In this document: positions 8,915-16,699 of the stretch, piece by piece
How the letters are laid out: the number at the start of each line of letters is the position of its first letter
How positions within the stretch are numbered: position 1 is the first letter of the stretch
NCBI GenBank assembly: GCA_021798195.1
Contig: JAJZYH010000002.1
Location: forward strand, 1-64,000
Direction: 5' to 3'
Origin: Thermoplasmata archaeon
GTDB taxonomy: Archaea; Thermoplasmatota; Thermoplasmata; Lutacidiplasmatales; UBA184
Length of the DNA stretch: 64,000 bases
Notes under the pieces: model-generated
The model's input: the letters and a program-made list of their open reading frames with translations, nothing else
Databases searched by the model: none
What the model was told of the DNA's origin: nothing
Program-made: the position numbers and the translations under genes

Positions 8915-9222
8915 GGATGTGAGATTTCTCATACCTATAAGAATTCTATTGTTCGGAGAGGTCCGACGCGGGGTGACCCCCTGATTCGAGGGCCAAAGTC
9001 CGACGATCCCCCGAAGATCAGGGCCCGCCGGGTGTCACTCCACGGATGGAATGTCGGGGAACGGCCCGCTCTCTTCACATCCCGCCGGGTGCGTCCCGGA
9101 CCGGGCGACCGGAACCTCCGCCACCCGGCTGAAGCAGGGGACCCTCTCTTGCCCTCCGTGCCTCGCTCCCGTGGGTCAGCCTCATATCAGGGTCCCGGGT
9201 GGCGGTGGACGGGGAACCCTCC
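8915..9222. other. Divergent intergenic region, Orc-like gene / isocitrate dehydrogenase
   Basis: A 308-nt gap between divergent genes. It holds the strong TATA box for the Orc-like gene and a weaker CATATC element at 9183-9188 that could serve the isocitrate dehydrogenase. I see no repeat cluster or origin-type inverted repeats, although origins are often near orc1/cdc6 genes in archaea. Confidence 0.5.
8933..8950 (-). promoter_or_regulatory. TATA box of the Orc1/Cdc6-like gene
   Basis: On the minus strand the sequence reads AGAATTCTTATAGG, the most A/T-rich patch in the neighbourhood. The box centre near 8939-8940 lies about 26 nt upstream of the ATG at 8914, implying a leaderless mRNA and excluding the upstream ATG at 8932. 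Confidence 0.6.
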
Positions 9223-10347
9223 ATGGGGACGAAGGTGACCCTGATCCCCGGAGACGGGATCGGGCCGGAAGTGACCGATGCGGCGCGCCTCGTGGCCGAC
9301 GCCACGGGCGTATCCATTGACTGGGAAGTCGTGGAGGCTGGGGAGAAAGCCATCGCCAAGAAGGGTACCCCTCTGCCCCCCGAGGTCCTGGACAGCCTGC
9401 GCCGGAACAAGGTGGGGATCAAGGGCCCCATCACGACCCCCATCGGGAGCGGGTTCCGCTCCGTCAACGTGGCCCTCCGCCAGGAGTTGGACCTCTATGC
9501 CTCTCTTCGCCCGGCACGGGCCATCGCGGGCGAGGGCACGCGGTACCCGGATGTGGACCTCGTGGTGGTCCGGGAGGCAATGGAAGGCCTCTACTCCGGG
9601 GTGGAGCATTGGGTGGACCGGGATCACTCCGCGGGCGAGACCATCAACATCATCACCCGGAAGGAGTCGGCCCGGATCTGCCGGTTCGCCTTCGACTACG
9701 CGATCCGGAACCATCGGAAGAAGGTCACTGCGGTCCACAAGGCCAACATCATGAAGGTCACGGGAGGACTCTTCCAGGAGGTGTTCCGGGAGGTGGCCCG
9801 GGAGTACCCGTCCATCGCCGCGGAAGAACGCTTGGTGGACAACATGTGCATGCAGCTCGTGAAGAAACCCGAGGAATACGACGTCCTGGTGACCACGAAC
9901 CTCTTCGGCGACATCCTCTCGGACCTGTGTGCGGGGCTCGCCGGGGGCCTGGGCGTCGCGCCGGGGGCCCTCTTCGGGGAGTCCATCGCACTCTTCGAGC
10001 CGGTGCACGGGTCGGCCCCCAAGTACGCAGGTCAGGACAAGGCGGACCCGGTGGCCGAGATCCTCTGCCTGGAACTCCTCCTGCGCCACCTGGGGCACTC
10101 GGAGGCGGCGCAGCGAGTCTTCCGCGCGGTCTGGGAGGTGATCTACGAGAAGAAGGTGGTCACCTACGACCTCGCGCTCCCCGGATACACGATGCGCCCC
10201 ACCCGGCCATCCAAGTGCTCGGAGATGGCGAAGGAGATCGCCCGAAAGGTCCCCCAGGTGGACATCTCCAAACCGCTCCCCACTCCTCCGGGAGCCCGGG
10301 CCCAATCCTCGGTGAAGCTCGCCAACGACACCCATCTCGAGGACTGA
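9223..10347 (+). CDS. NAD-type isocitrate dehydrogenase (isocitrate/isopropylmalate dehydrogenase family)
   Basis: A 374-residue member of the beta-decarboxylating dehydrogenase family, which oxidises a 2-hydroxy-tricarboxylate or malate-type acid with NAD(P) and Mg2+. Motifs: IPGDGIGPE at the N-terminus, [23 protein letters not shown] (substrate loop with the Ser and two Arg that bind the carboxylates), the Tyr of [15 protein letters not shown], and [10 protein letters not shown] with the metal-binding Asp residues. The substrate loop resembles NAD-isocitrate dehydrogenases more than isopropylmalate dehydrogenases, which have LRP..GLL there; homoisocitrate is also possible. The ATG at 9223 gives the family N-terminus. 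Probably monocistronic. Confidence 0.88.
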   Translation: MGTKVTLIPGDGIGPEVTDAARLVADATGVSIDWEVVEAGEKAIAKKGTPLPPEVLDSLRRNKVGIKGPITTPIGSGFRSVNVALRQELDLYASLRPARAIAGEGTRYPDVDLVVVREAMEGLYSGVEHWVDRDHSAGETINIITRKESARICRFAFDYAIRNHRKKVTAVHKANIMKVTGGLFQEVFREVAREYPSIAAEERLVDNMCMQLVKKPEEYDVLVTTNLFGDILSDLCAGLAGGLGVAPGALFGESIALFEPVHGSAPKYAGQDKADPVAEILCLELLLRHLGHSEAAQRVFRAVWEVIYEKKVVTYDLALPGYTMRPTRPSKCSEMAKEIARKVPQVDISKPLPTPPGARAQSSVKLANDTHLED

Positions 10348-10458
10348 CCCCCCCGGGAATGGGGGCAGCGCGGGTCGTCCCCCGTCCGCCTCCCCATGCA
10401 AAAACCCTTAACGGAGGAGTGCGTGCGATGTTTCGACCCCTCCGGGAGTCTTTCGAGG

Positions 10459-10695
10459 ATGGATCCGATGAGCGAGAACGTTCCCTCGGCGATGGAGACG
10501 GCGGACAGCACGACCCGGGCCAAGAGGGGATCCCCCAAGGCCGCCGATGGTCCCCGCTGCGCCGAATGCGGGCGAAAGATGGCGCGGGAGGAGATGCTCT
10601 GGGACTATCCCCGGAAGCCCGGGGAGTACGTGACGGTCTGCGAAGCCTGCTACATCAAGCTCTGCTGGACCCCCCGCCGGGCCCCCAAGGAATAG
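10459..10695 (+). CDS. Small zinc-ribbon protein
   Basis: A protein of about 78 residues with a basic, disordered N-terminal half and a C-terminal ribbon containing CAEC (about residues 37-40) and CEAC (about 60-63), spacing typical of a structural Zn2+ site. No enzyme motif is present and no family is recognised. In-frame starts exist at 10396 (ATG), 10423 (GTG), 10459 and 10468 (ATG). An A/T-rich AAAAACCCTTAA at about 10399-10410 looks like the TATA box, which places transcription start near 10430 and favours 10459 or 10468. It may be a regulatory or ribosome-associated microprotein, but that is a guess. Confidence 0.55.
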   Translation: MDPMSENVPSAMETADSTTRAKRGSPKAADGPRCAECGRKMAREEMLWDYPRKPGEYVTVCEACYIKLCWTPRRAPKE

Positions 10696-10714
10696 ACGAC
10701 CCGTCCCGGCCCCC

Positions 10715-11128
10715 TCATTCTCCCAGGGCCTTCACCACCACCCGTTTCCGGCGCTGGCCGTCGAATTCTGCGTAGTAGACCTGCTCCCAGGGACCCAGAT
10801 CCAGGTCCCCCTTGGTCACCGGGAGGATCACCTGGTGCCCCAGAAGCAGGTTCTTGAGGTGCGCATCCCCGTTGGACTCCCCCGTGTGGTGATGGTGATA
10901 CGGGAGCCCGGGGGGCGCCAGGCGGTCCGCCCACTCCTGGATGTCCTGGATGAGGCCGGCCTCGGCATCGTTCACGTACACGGCGGCGGTGATGTGCATC
11001 GCCGAGACGAGGACGAGCCCCTCCCGGATCCCCGACCGCTGGACCACCCTGCGCACGTCCTCCGTGATGTTCACGAACTCCCGCCTTTCCCGCGTCTGGA
11101 ACCAGAGGTACTCGGTGATCCATCGCAT
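10715..11128 (-). CDS. YjbQ/UPF0047-family protein
   Basis: A 137-residue single-domain protein with the complete YjbQ signature: [12 protein letters not shown], the histidine-rich [17 protein letters not shown] segment that forms the metal/phosphate site, and [13 protein letters not shown] near the C-terminus. Members show weak thiamine-phosphate-synthase activity in E. coli, but the physiological role in archaea is not established. Length is normal. The ATG at 11128 matches the family start. It converges with the zinc-ribbon gene, with 19 nt between stops. Confidence 0.9.
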   Translation of the reverse strand: MRWITEYLWFQTRERREFVNITEDVRRVVQRSGIREGLVLVSAMHITAAVYVNDAEAGLIQDIQEWADRLAPPGLPYHHHHTGESNGDAHLKNLLLGHQVILPVTKGDLDLGPWEQVYYAEFDGQRRKRVVVKALGE

Positions 11129-11196
11129 GGCATCCGCCTCCCCTCGGGAGGGAGGCTGGGGATGGGATAGGGTTGGCGCCTCCTCCCGTCCGCCAT

Positions 11197-11206
11197 CAAA
11201 TATATT
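11197..11206 (+). promoter_or_regulatory. TATA box upstream of the two-TM membrane protein
   Basis: AAATATATT is the strongest A/T patch in this 119-nt divergent gap. Its centre is about 46 nt upstream of the ATG at 11248, leaving a short leader that contains AGGAAGTG as a possible ribosome-binding site. Confidence 0.55.
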
Positions 11207-11247
11207 GCCCCGGGGGGAGACTGCATCTCAGGAAGTGTCCCCATTTC

Positions 11248-11952
11248 ATGGCGCGCCCCATCCGGATCGCCCGACCCCCTGCCACGGGGGGATCTTCTTC
11301 GAGTGCCCCCACCGCCCGGCAACGCGCCCGGAGACCGTCCCTTGAACGTGGCCTCCCCGTCCGGAAGTGGTCCCGGGACGACCCGTCCTGGGATTCGAAC
11401 TCGGAGGCCTTCCGCCGAAGCTGGCTCTTCTTCGGGCTCGCGTTCCTGTTGAGCCCCCTCGCCATCTGGGCGCTCTTCGTGTGGGTCGCCCTCACTTCCC
11501 CCTATTCCGGGGTGTCCTCCGATGAGACGGGCCTCGTCCTGCTTTCGGGCCTCCTGGGAGCCACCGTGGTGGTGGGGGCGGCCCTCACCGTCCTTCGGAC
11601 CCCGCGGGCGATCCGCATGGGGGGAAGGTCCGCCCTCGAGGTGGTGAATCCCTGGGGCCGCGTGGACCGCTACCACCTTTCGGGGGACGCCTATCAGAGG
11701 CCCCTGGAGACCTACCCGGCGGGGTTCCTGGGCCGCGTGACCTGCGAGCTGGTGGAACTCCATGCGCCCCCAGGACCCAACCGCCGCTGGATCGTGGAGG
11801 AAGGGCGACTGGATCCGTACGTCCCCCGCGTCGCCGGAAGAAGGCTCCGCGGTCCAGGGGGCAGCCGCCCCGGATCGGTGGCGCCCGAAGAGGATCCCGG
11901 GAAGGACCTGCCTACTCCAGCAGGTCCTCGAGTTCCCCGGCGACCAGGGTGA
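11248..11952 (+). CDS. Membrane protein with two transmembrane segments, unknown function
   Basis: A 234-residue protein with a basic, Ser/Arg/Pro-rich N-terminal region of about 65 residues, two hydrophobic helices (about residues 64-86 and 95-115) and a soluble C-terminal domain of some 110 residues (NPWGRVDRYHLSGDAY...). I recognise no family. The open frame extends upstream to a TTG at 11173, but the TATA box lies inside that stretch, so ATG 11248 is taken as the start. The last 41 nt overlap the convergent Lys/Arg-rich gene. A TTCGAAC stretch near 11396 resembles a tRNA T-loop by chance. Confidence 0.6.
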   Translation: MARPIRIARPPATGGSSSSAPTARQRARRPSLERGLPVRKWSRDDPSWDSNSEAFRRSWLFFGLAFLLSPLAIWALFVWVALTSPYSGVSSDETGLVLLSGLLGATVVVGAALTVLRTPRAIRMGGRSALEVVNPWGRVDRYHLSGDAYQRPLETYPAGFLGRVTCELVELHAPPGPNRRWIVEEGRLDPYVPRVAGRRLRGPGGSRPGSVAPEEDPGKDLPTPAGPRVPRRPG

Positions 11953-12262
11953 GAAGCTGGTCCAGGGAGCGGTTCTTGAGCTCCGTGATCTGCCCGGAGC
12001 TGGTCTCGAGGCGAGCGAAGAATTCATCCCCGTCGCGCAGGAACGACAAGGAAAGGAGGTGGTCCGGCCCGTCACGCACGGGCGGAGGGGGAACGGGGGA
12101 TTCCGGGAGCTTGGCGGGAGCCGGAGGGGCCGCCCGCGGCTCCTGTTTCACCGCCTTCGCCGGGACCGGCCGGCTGGGCGCCGGGCGTTTGGAGGTCTTC
12201 CGGCGCGGGGGAGGGGTCGCCTTCCGCCCGGCCCGTGGTCTCCGTGCGGGTTTCTTCGCCAT
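11912..12262 (-). CDS. Small protein with Lys/Arg/Pro/Ala-rich tail and an acidic C-terminal domain
   Basis: 116 residues: the first 60 are almost only K, R, P, A, T and S (pI very high, probably disordered and nucleic-acid binding), followed by a compact 50-residue domain (HLLSLSFLRDGDEFFARLE... ending QLLTLVAGELEDLLE) that looks folded. No family is recognised. The architecture recalls chromatin- or RNA-associated proteins with a basic tail, but nothing proves it. The ATG at 12262 follows GAGGGGG and lies about 40 nt from a TATA box; an ATG at 12289 would add nine residues. Confidence 0.6.
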   Translation of the reverse strand: MAKKPARRPRAGRKATPPPRRKTSKRPAPSRPVPAKAVKQEPRAAPPAPAKLPESPVPPPPVRDGPDHLLSLSFLRDGDEFFARLETSSGQITELKNRSLDQLLTLVAGELEDLLE

Positions 12263-12299
12263 GGCCCCCTCGCGGTTGCGGGGGCGCATTTTTTCATCC

Positions 12300-12308
12300 G
12301 TATTTAAG
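12300..12308 (-). promoter_or_regulatory. TATA box of the Lys/Arg-rich small protein
   Basis: The minus strand reads CCTTAAATA, centred about 42 nt upstream of the ATG at 12262; transcription would start near 12277. Confidence 0.55.
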
Positions 12309-12387
12309 GTCTCGCGGAGAGGGATCGGGTCCCATGCGCCGCCGCGGACTCCCCGTCCTCCCCGGTCCATGGGATCGGTCCCCTCAT

Positions 12388-12397
12388 GGATTAATGT
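12388..12397 (+). promoter_or_regulatory. TATA box of cobQ
   Basis: GGATTAATGT, centred about 30 nt upstream of the cobQ ATG at 12423, in an otherwise GC-rich region. The spacing implies a leaderless or nearly leaderless transcript. Confidence 0.55.
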
Positions 12398-12422
12398 AGG
12401 GAGCCCCCACTTCCCAACGCCC

Positions 12423-14039
12423 ATGGAGCACCTCCCCGGGCCCGGTCTCCTCGTCGTGGGGACCTCGAGCGACGCCGGGAAGAGCTTCGTGGTCACCGGA
12501 CTCTGCCGCCTCCTCGCGCGGCGCGGAGCCCGGGTCCATCCGTTCAAGGCCGTGAACATGTCCTTGAACTCCACGGCTGCGGAGGATGGGGGCGAGATGG
12601 CGCTGGCCCAGTGGGTCCAGTGCCGGGCCGCCGGCGTCCCCCCCCGCACCGTGGCGAATCCGGTCCTCCTCAAGCCCGAAGGACCCGGGCGCGTGGAGGT
12701 GATCGTCCGGGGGAGACCGTTCCGACGGGTTTCCTCGTGGCGGCGGGAAATGCCGCGCCTTTCGGCGACCCTGTGGGAGTCCATCCGCCGAAGCCTCCGG
12801 GAGCTCCGCCAACAAGGTTTCTGGGTGGTGGCCGAAGGGGCCGGGAGCCCCGCGGAACCCAACCTGAAGGCCACCGACCTCGCCAATTTCCGGGTGGCCC
12901 GGGAGCTGGGCCTGCCGGTCCTCCTGGTGGCCGACCTGGACCGGGGCGGAGCCATTGCCCACGTGGTGGGGACCCTCGCCCTCCTCCCACCTCGGGACCG
13001 CAAGCTCATCCGGGGGATCCTCCTGAACCGGATCCGGGGCGACCCCAGGGTGCTCGCGGGAGCCATCCGGTTCCTCCGGGACCGGACCGGGGTCCCGGTG
13101 GTGGGTTCCCTGGGGGTCCTGGAACCGGGCCGGGGGACTCTTCCGCCCGAGGATTCCCTGAGGCTCCCCACGGCCGCCGTGCACCTGCCCACTGCGGGGG
13201 CCACGGAACTCCGCCGGCCCACCCTGGGGATCCTGAAGCTGCCCCATGCCTCCAACTTCTCCGACTTCTCCGGGTTCGATCACCTGTCGGGTCTTCGCGC
13301 GGTCTGGGTGGACCGCCCGGAGCCTCTGGCCCGGCTCGACGCATTGATCCTTCCGGGGAGCCGCCGCACCCGGGACGACCTCCGTTGGTTGGAGGAGAAC
13401 GGTCTCTTCGACGCGATCTGGGAGGGACGGGAAAGGGGACTGCGGATCGGCGGCGTCTGCGGCGGATACCAGATGCTGGGGGCCCGGCTCCGGGATCCTC
13501 ATGGTTTCGAAGGGAATCCGGGCACCACCGAGGGACTGGGCCTTTTGCCGGTCGAGACCAGCTTCCGGGACCCGAAGCTGGTGCGCGAGGTGGAGGTGGA
13601 GCCCATCGCCAGCCCTCCGTGGGATCCCGGGGAGCCCCGATGGCCAGGATATGAGATACGGAGGGGGCGCACTCGCCGCCGGAAGGGGGCCCGTCCACTC
13701 TTCCGCATCCGCCCCCGCTCGGGCCAGAACACCCTGGGTCAGGACCCACCATCGGAGGAGGACGGTGCATGGCTGCCCTCCGGAGAGGTCTGGGGAAGCT
13801 CCGTCCATGGCCTCTTCACCTCTCCCCTCCGGGCCCTGGGAGTGGCCCGGTGGGCGGTGGGGGGCCGCCCCCCCTCCAGCCGGCCCACCATCCGGGTCCG
13901 TAGCTCCGCCCCACGCCCCGGGACCGGGAGCCCGGTGGGGACCGACCTGGAACGTTCCCTGGATGCCGTGGCGGACCATCTCGCGACGTTCATGACCCCC
14001 CGAACGTTGTCCGCCCTTCTGGAGGGAGGAGCCACGTGA
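12423..14039 (+). CDS. cobQ: Cobyric acid synthase CobQ/CbiP
   Basis: A 538-residue glutamine-dependent amidotransferase that amidates adenosylcobyrinic acid a,c-diamide at b, d, e and g to cobyric acid. The N-terminal dethiobiotin-synthetase-like ATPase carries the modified P-loop GTSSDAGKS (13-21) and the CobQ hallmarks KAVNMSLNS and EGAGSPAEPNLK. The C-terminal class I glutaminase has the nucleophile Cys346 in GVCGGYQMLG and His462 in SSVHGLF. The segment between them contains GYEIRRGRT, where most CobQ proteins have GYEIH. It starts a leaderless transcript and its TGA overlaps the GTG of the next gene. A CobB homologue and BtuCD lie 45 kb away. Confidence 0.93.
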   Translation: MEHLPGPGLLVVGTSSDAGKSFVVTGLCRLLARRGARVHPFKAVNMSLNSTAAEDGGEMALAQWVQCRAAGVPPRTVANPVLLKPEGPGRVEVIVRGRPFRRVSSWRREMPRLSATLWESIRRSLRELRQQGFWVVAEGAGSPAEPNLKATDLANFRVARELGLPVLLVADLDRGGAIAHVVGTLALLPPRDRKLIRGILLNRIRGDPRVLAGAIRFLRDRTGVPVVGSLGVLEPGRGTLPPEDSLRLPTAAVHLPTAGATELRRPTLGILKLPHASNFSDFSGFDHLSGLRAVWVDRPEPLARLDALILPGSRRTRDDLRWLEENGLFDAIWEGRERGLRIGGVCGGYQMLGARLRDPHGFEGNPGTTEGLGLLPVETSFRDPKLVREVEVEPIASPPWDPGEPRWPGYEIRRGRTRRRKGARPLFRIRPRSGQNTLGQDPPSEEDGAWLPSGEVWGSSVHGLFTSPLRALGVARWAVGGRPPSSRPTIRVRSSAPRPGTGSPVGTDLERSLDAVADHLATFMTPRTLSALLEGGAT

Positions 14040-15757
14040 GGCGCAGCACCCTCCTCTTCCTGGCGTCGGTCACCCTCTTTGTGACCTTCCTGGGCCTGGA
14101 ACCTCTCCTCACCTTCCCGGTCTGGGGTTCCGACTCGGGGGAGTACTACGTGCTCACCTCGTACCTCCTGGACCACGGCCAGTTCCTGCGGACCGGCTAC
14201 GCGGGGAACGGGTTCGGGTACCCCTATTTCCCGGGAATGTTCGAGGTGGGTGCGGCGGTGGCCGGCGCCACCGGCGCCGATCCCCTCGCCTCGCTCCTGG
14301 TGACCGTCCCCGTGCTGGGGGCGCTGAGCATCCTCCCCCTCTTCCTCCTCTTCCGCAGGTTCTATCCCCACGACGGCGTCGCGATCTTGGGAGCCGCCCT
14401 TGCGGGCGCGGTCTTCCCCCGTCTCTTCTCCCTGTCCCACGCGGCCCCCCTCACCATGGGCGACCTGTTCGTGGTGGCTTCCCTGTGGATGTTCGTGGAG
14501 CAGCGGAAGGATCCGCGCTGGCTCCTCCCCCTGGGCCTCACCCTTTTCGCACTCATCGCCACGCACCATTTCTCCTCCTACATCTTCTTCATCACGGCCA
14601 CTGGTGGCCTCGCCCTGTTCGAGCTCTACGCCCCCGGGCGGTGGGCGAAGAGGTTCCCGGCCCGGGAGTTCGGTGTCCTGGGAGCTTTCGTGGTGAGCCT
14701 CTTCACCTACTGGTTCCTCTATGCCCCTCCGTTCGCCGATCGGATCCTCCCCCAGGGCGTGGAGGGGCGCGTCCCCTCCATCGCCCTACCGGTGGCCGCG
14801 GTGGGCGTGCTCGCCCTTCTGGCCCTGGGAGTATACTGGTCCCGCCGTTCCCGGGGCACGACCGGATCCTTCCGGATCCCTCGCCTGCGCTGGCCCTCCC
14901 TGGGAAAGCTCATCCGGGACCCCCTCATCGTGGGGCTCCTCGTGTACGGGGGACTCGCCACCCTTCTCGTGGTGCCCATCCCCGGCACGCATCAAACGGC
15001 CACGCCCCTCGAGCTCGTCTACTATTCCCCGTTCGTCCTCCTCGGGCCCCTTTCGGCGGCCAACCGGAGGTTCGCCTCGTTCTCCCCACTGGGCTACATC
15101 CCTTGGTTCATCCTTGCCACCGTGGGAGCTTCGGCCGCGTTCGGGCTCGTCACCGCCAACCCCGTGCTGCTGCCCGCCCGCCATGTGGAATACCTCGCGA
15201 TCCCCCTCGCATTCTTCTCTGCCCTGGCCCTGGGCCGGCTGGTCCAATCGTACCTGGCCCAGGGACGAGGGCAGGCGGCCATGGCGGTGACCTCCGTGGC
15301 GCTTCTCCTGGTGGCCGCCAACGCCGCCGTCGCCTTTCCCCCGCCGGTGGCCCTCGGGGGATTCGAGGAGGGCTTCACCGTCCAGGATGTGGCCATGGTC
15401 ACGTGGATGGCGCGGGAGATGGCTCCGGGGAGCGTCCTCGCCGCGGATTACCGCCTGAGCGATCTCTACTTCGGGTTCTCGGGGAATCCCGCCACCTGGT
15501 CCAATGCGGGCCCCTTGTTCCTGTCCCCCAACCGGACCGCCGCCCTCCAGCAGCTCGCCGGGACGCGGGCTCCCAGCCGGACGCTACCCATCGACCTGGT
15601 GGCCGTGGACGCCACCATGCGAACCACCGGCGTCGCGCTCAATCCGTCCTCTCTCGCCCTGCCCATGGCCTCCCAGGCCCTCACCCGCTTCTCGGAGCCC
15701 CCCTTCGTGGTGGTCTACGAGAACGGCCCGCAGGAGGTCTGGTGGGTCGACGGGTGA
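14036..15757 (+). CDS. Multi-pass membrane protein, GT-C glycosyltransferase-like
   Basis: 573 residues with roughly eleven hydrophobic helices. After the first helix an external loop reads WGSDSGEYY, placed like the acidic motif of the first extracellular loop in GT-C enzymes such as AglB, ArnT and PMT proteins; the C-terminal 150 residues form a mostly soluble domain. It may transfer sugar from a polyprenol phosphate carrier, but donor and acceptor are unknown and the assignment is by topology only. The GTG start overlaps the cobQ stop (GTGA), suggesting coupling that has no obvious metabolic logic. Its last 77 nt are antisense to the mptE ORF end. Confidence 0.6.
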   Translation: MRRSTLLFLASVTLFVTFLGLEPLLTFPVWGSDSGEYYVLTSYLLDHGQFLRTGYAGNGFGYPYFPGMFEVGAAVAGATGADPLASLLVTVPVLGALSILPLFLLFRRFYPHDGVAILGAALAGAVFPRLFSLSHAAPLTMGDLFVVASLWMFVEQRKDPRWLLPLGLTLFALIATHHFSSYIFFITATGGLALFELYAPGRWAKRFPAREFGVLGAFVVSLFTYWFLYAPPFADRILPQGVEGRVPSIALPVAAVGVLALLALGVYWSRRSRGTTGSFRIPRLRWPSLGKLIRDPLIVGLLVYGGLATLLVVPIPGTHQTATPLELVYYSPFVLLGPLSAANRRFASFSPLGYIPWFILATVGASAAFGLVTANPVLLPARHVEYLAIPLAFFSALALGRLVQSYLAQGRGQAAMAVTSVALLLVAANAAVAFPPPVALGGFEEGFTVQDVAMVTWMAREMAPGSVLAADYRLSDLYFGFSGNPATWSNAGPLFLSPNRTAALQQLAGTRAPSRTLPIDLVAVDATMRTTGVALNPSSLALPMASQALTRFSEPPFVVVYENGPQEVWWVDG

Positions 15758-16517
15758 AGGTGGCCTCTTCCGTGCGTTCCCCGGATACGCCCGGCCAGGG
15801 GATCGTTCCTCCCTTCGTATAGAGGTCCACGGGGACGTCACCCCGTTGCCACAGGGCATCGATGAGGGCCCGGGCCCGCGCGAGCTTGCGGCGCTTGATC
15901 CAAAGGTGTCCCGGGAACTTCCCCCGGACCATCCGGAAATCGAATCCCGCGAGGATCACGCGGCGCGCCTTCGCCTCCTCCGCCCAATGGATGGCCCGGT
16001 CCCCGTCGGTGAAACCGCCCACGTTGAAGGACCATCTCCCCGGCATTCCTGGGACGCTCCCCACGAGGGGGCCGGGGAACCGGGGCACCCAGCGTGCCAG
16101 GGCCTCCCGGTTGTCGGCGTGCGCGTGGATGACCACGAGGCTCCCGCGGGCATTGGCCTCGATCTCCTCCTCCACGGACCCGTCCAGGTCCGTGGAGATG
16201 AGGTCGGGCACGAACCCTACCTCCAGGCACGCATGGGTGGCCCCGTCTGCGGCGATGCTCCGCCCCTCCCGCGCCCGGCCGGGCCCCCAGAGCTCCCGGG
16301 GATGGGGGACGGCCCCTGGGCCGGCCCCCACCACCAGGACCTCGTGCCCGCGCAGGAGATCTTCCACGCGACGCCAACCGACCTCGCCGGTGAGCCCCCG
16401 GGGATGCCTCGCGAGGAGCGTCTCGAGCTCCCGGGAAGCGGCCGCATCCTTCGATCGCGAGAACCGGAACTCCCGGAGGATCCTTCCATATTCCGGCTCC
16501 CAGAGGTCCCAGCGCAT
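15681..16517 (-). CDS. mptE: 6-hydroxymethyl-7,8-dihydropterin pyrophosphokinase, archaeal MptE type
   Basis: A 278-residue DUF115-family protein, the archaeal enzyme that pyrophosphorylates 6-hydroxymethyl-dihydropterin on the way to (methano)pterin or folate cofactors. Visible family features are VVGAGPG, AADGATHA, PDLISTDLDG (metal/ATP site), HAHADN, NVGGFTDGDRA and ILAGFDF. The functional core ends by about residue 250; the remaining Arg/Pro-rich tail runs antisense to the upstream membrane-protein gene and may be read-through in stop-poor DNA. The ATG at 16517 fits the family start. Confidence 0.88.
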   Translation of the reverse strand: MRWDLWEPEYGRILREFRFSRSKDAAASRELETLLARHPRGLTGEVGWRRVEDLLRGHEVLVVGAGPGAVPHPRELWGPGRAREGRSIAADGATHACLEVGFVPDLISTDLDGSVEEEIEANARGSLVVIHAHADNREALARWVPRFPGPLVGSVPGMPGRWSFNVGGFTDGDRAIHWAEEAKARRVILAGFDFRMVRGKFPGHLWIKRRKLARARALIDALWQRGDVPVDLYTKGGTIPWPGVSGERTEEATFTRRPTRPPAGRSRRPPRRGAPRSG

Positions 16518-16655
16518 GGCTTCCGCTCCCGTGAGGCACCCAGGGGGGTGCCCCCCCGTCCCGGAGCCCGAGGAGGTACGGTTAGAAAGCCTGCCGCGTC
16601 ACGAATTTGCGGTTCGTGCGCCCCGCCCCTCGGCAGCGCCGGAGGAAAAGGTAAG

Positions 16656-16666
16656 AGCTTATAAGT
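16656..16666 (+). promoter_or_regulatory. TATA box of ftsZ
   Basis: GCTTATAAGT, a close match to the archaeal TATA consensus, lies about 38 nt upstream of the ftsZ ATG. It leaves a leader of about a dozen bases holding AAGGAGAG. Confidence 0.7.
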
Positions 16667-16688
16667 GGAAGACGATGGGCACCTCGAC

Positions 16689-16696
16689 AAGGAGAG
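16689..16696 (+). promoter_or_regulatory. Shine-Dalgarno site of ftsZ
   Basis: AAGGAGAG ends 3 nt before the ATG at 16700. Most first genes here look leaderless, so this is one of the clearer leadered starts. Confidence 0.55.
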
Positions 16697-16699
16697 TTC

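Noticed and set aside
8915-9222. Replication origin beside the Orc1/Cdc6-like gene
   Set aside because: Origins are often near orc1/cdc6, but I see no A/T-rich unwinding region or paired origin-recognition repeats, and this paralogue looks ATPase-dead.
10398-10410. ATG at 10396 as the start of the small zinc-ribbon protein
   Set aside because: The only A/T-rich, TATA-like element overlaps this ATG, so transcription should start downstream of it.
11390-11408. TTCGAAC stretch resembling a tRNA T-loop
   Set aside because: The flanking bases do not form a T-stem, no acceptor or anticodon arm can be found nearby, and it lies inside a coding frame.
12290-12297. T6 run as a transcription terminator
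   Set aside because: It lies 340 nt beyond the nearest plus-strand stop and next to the minus-strand TATA box, so it is better read as promoter-linked A/T sequence.
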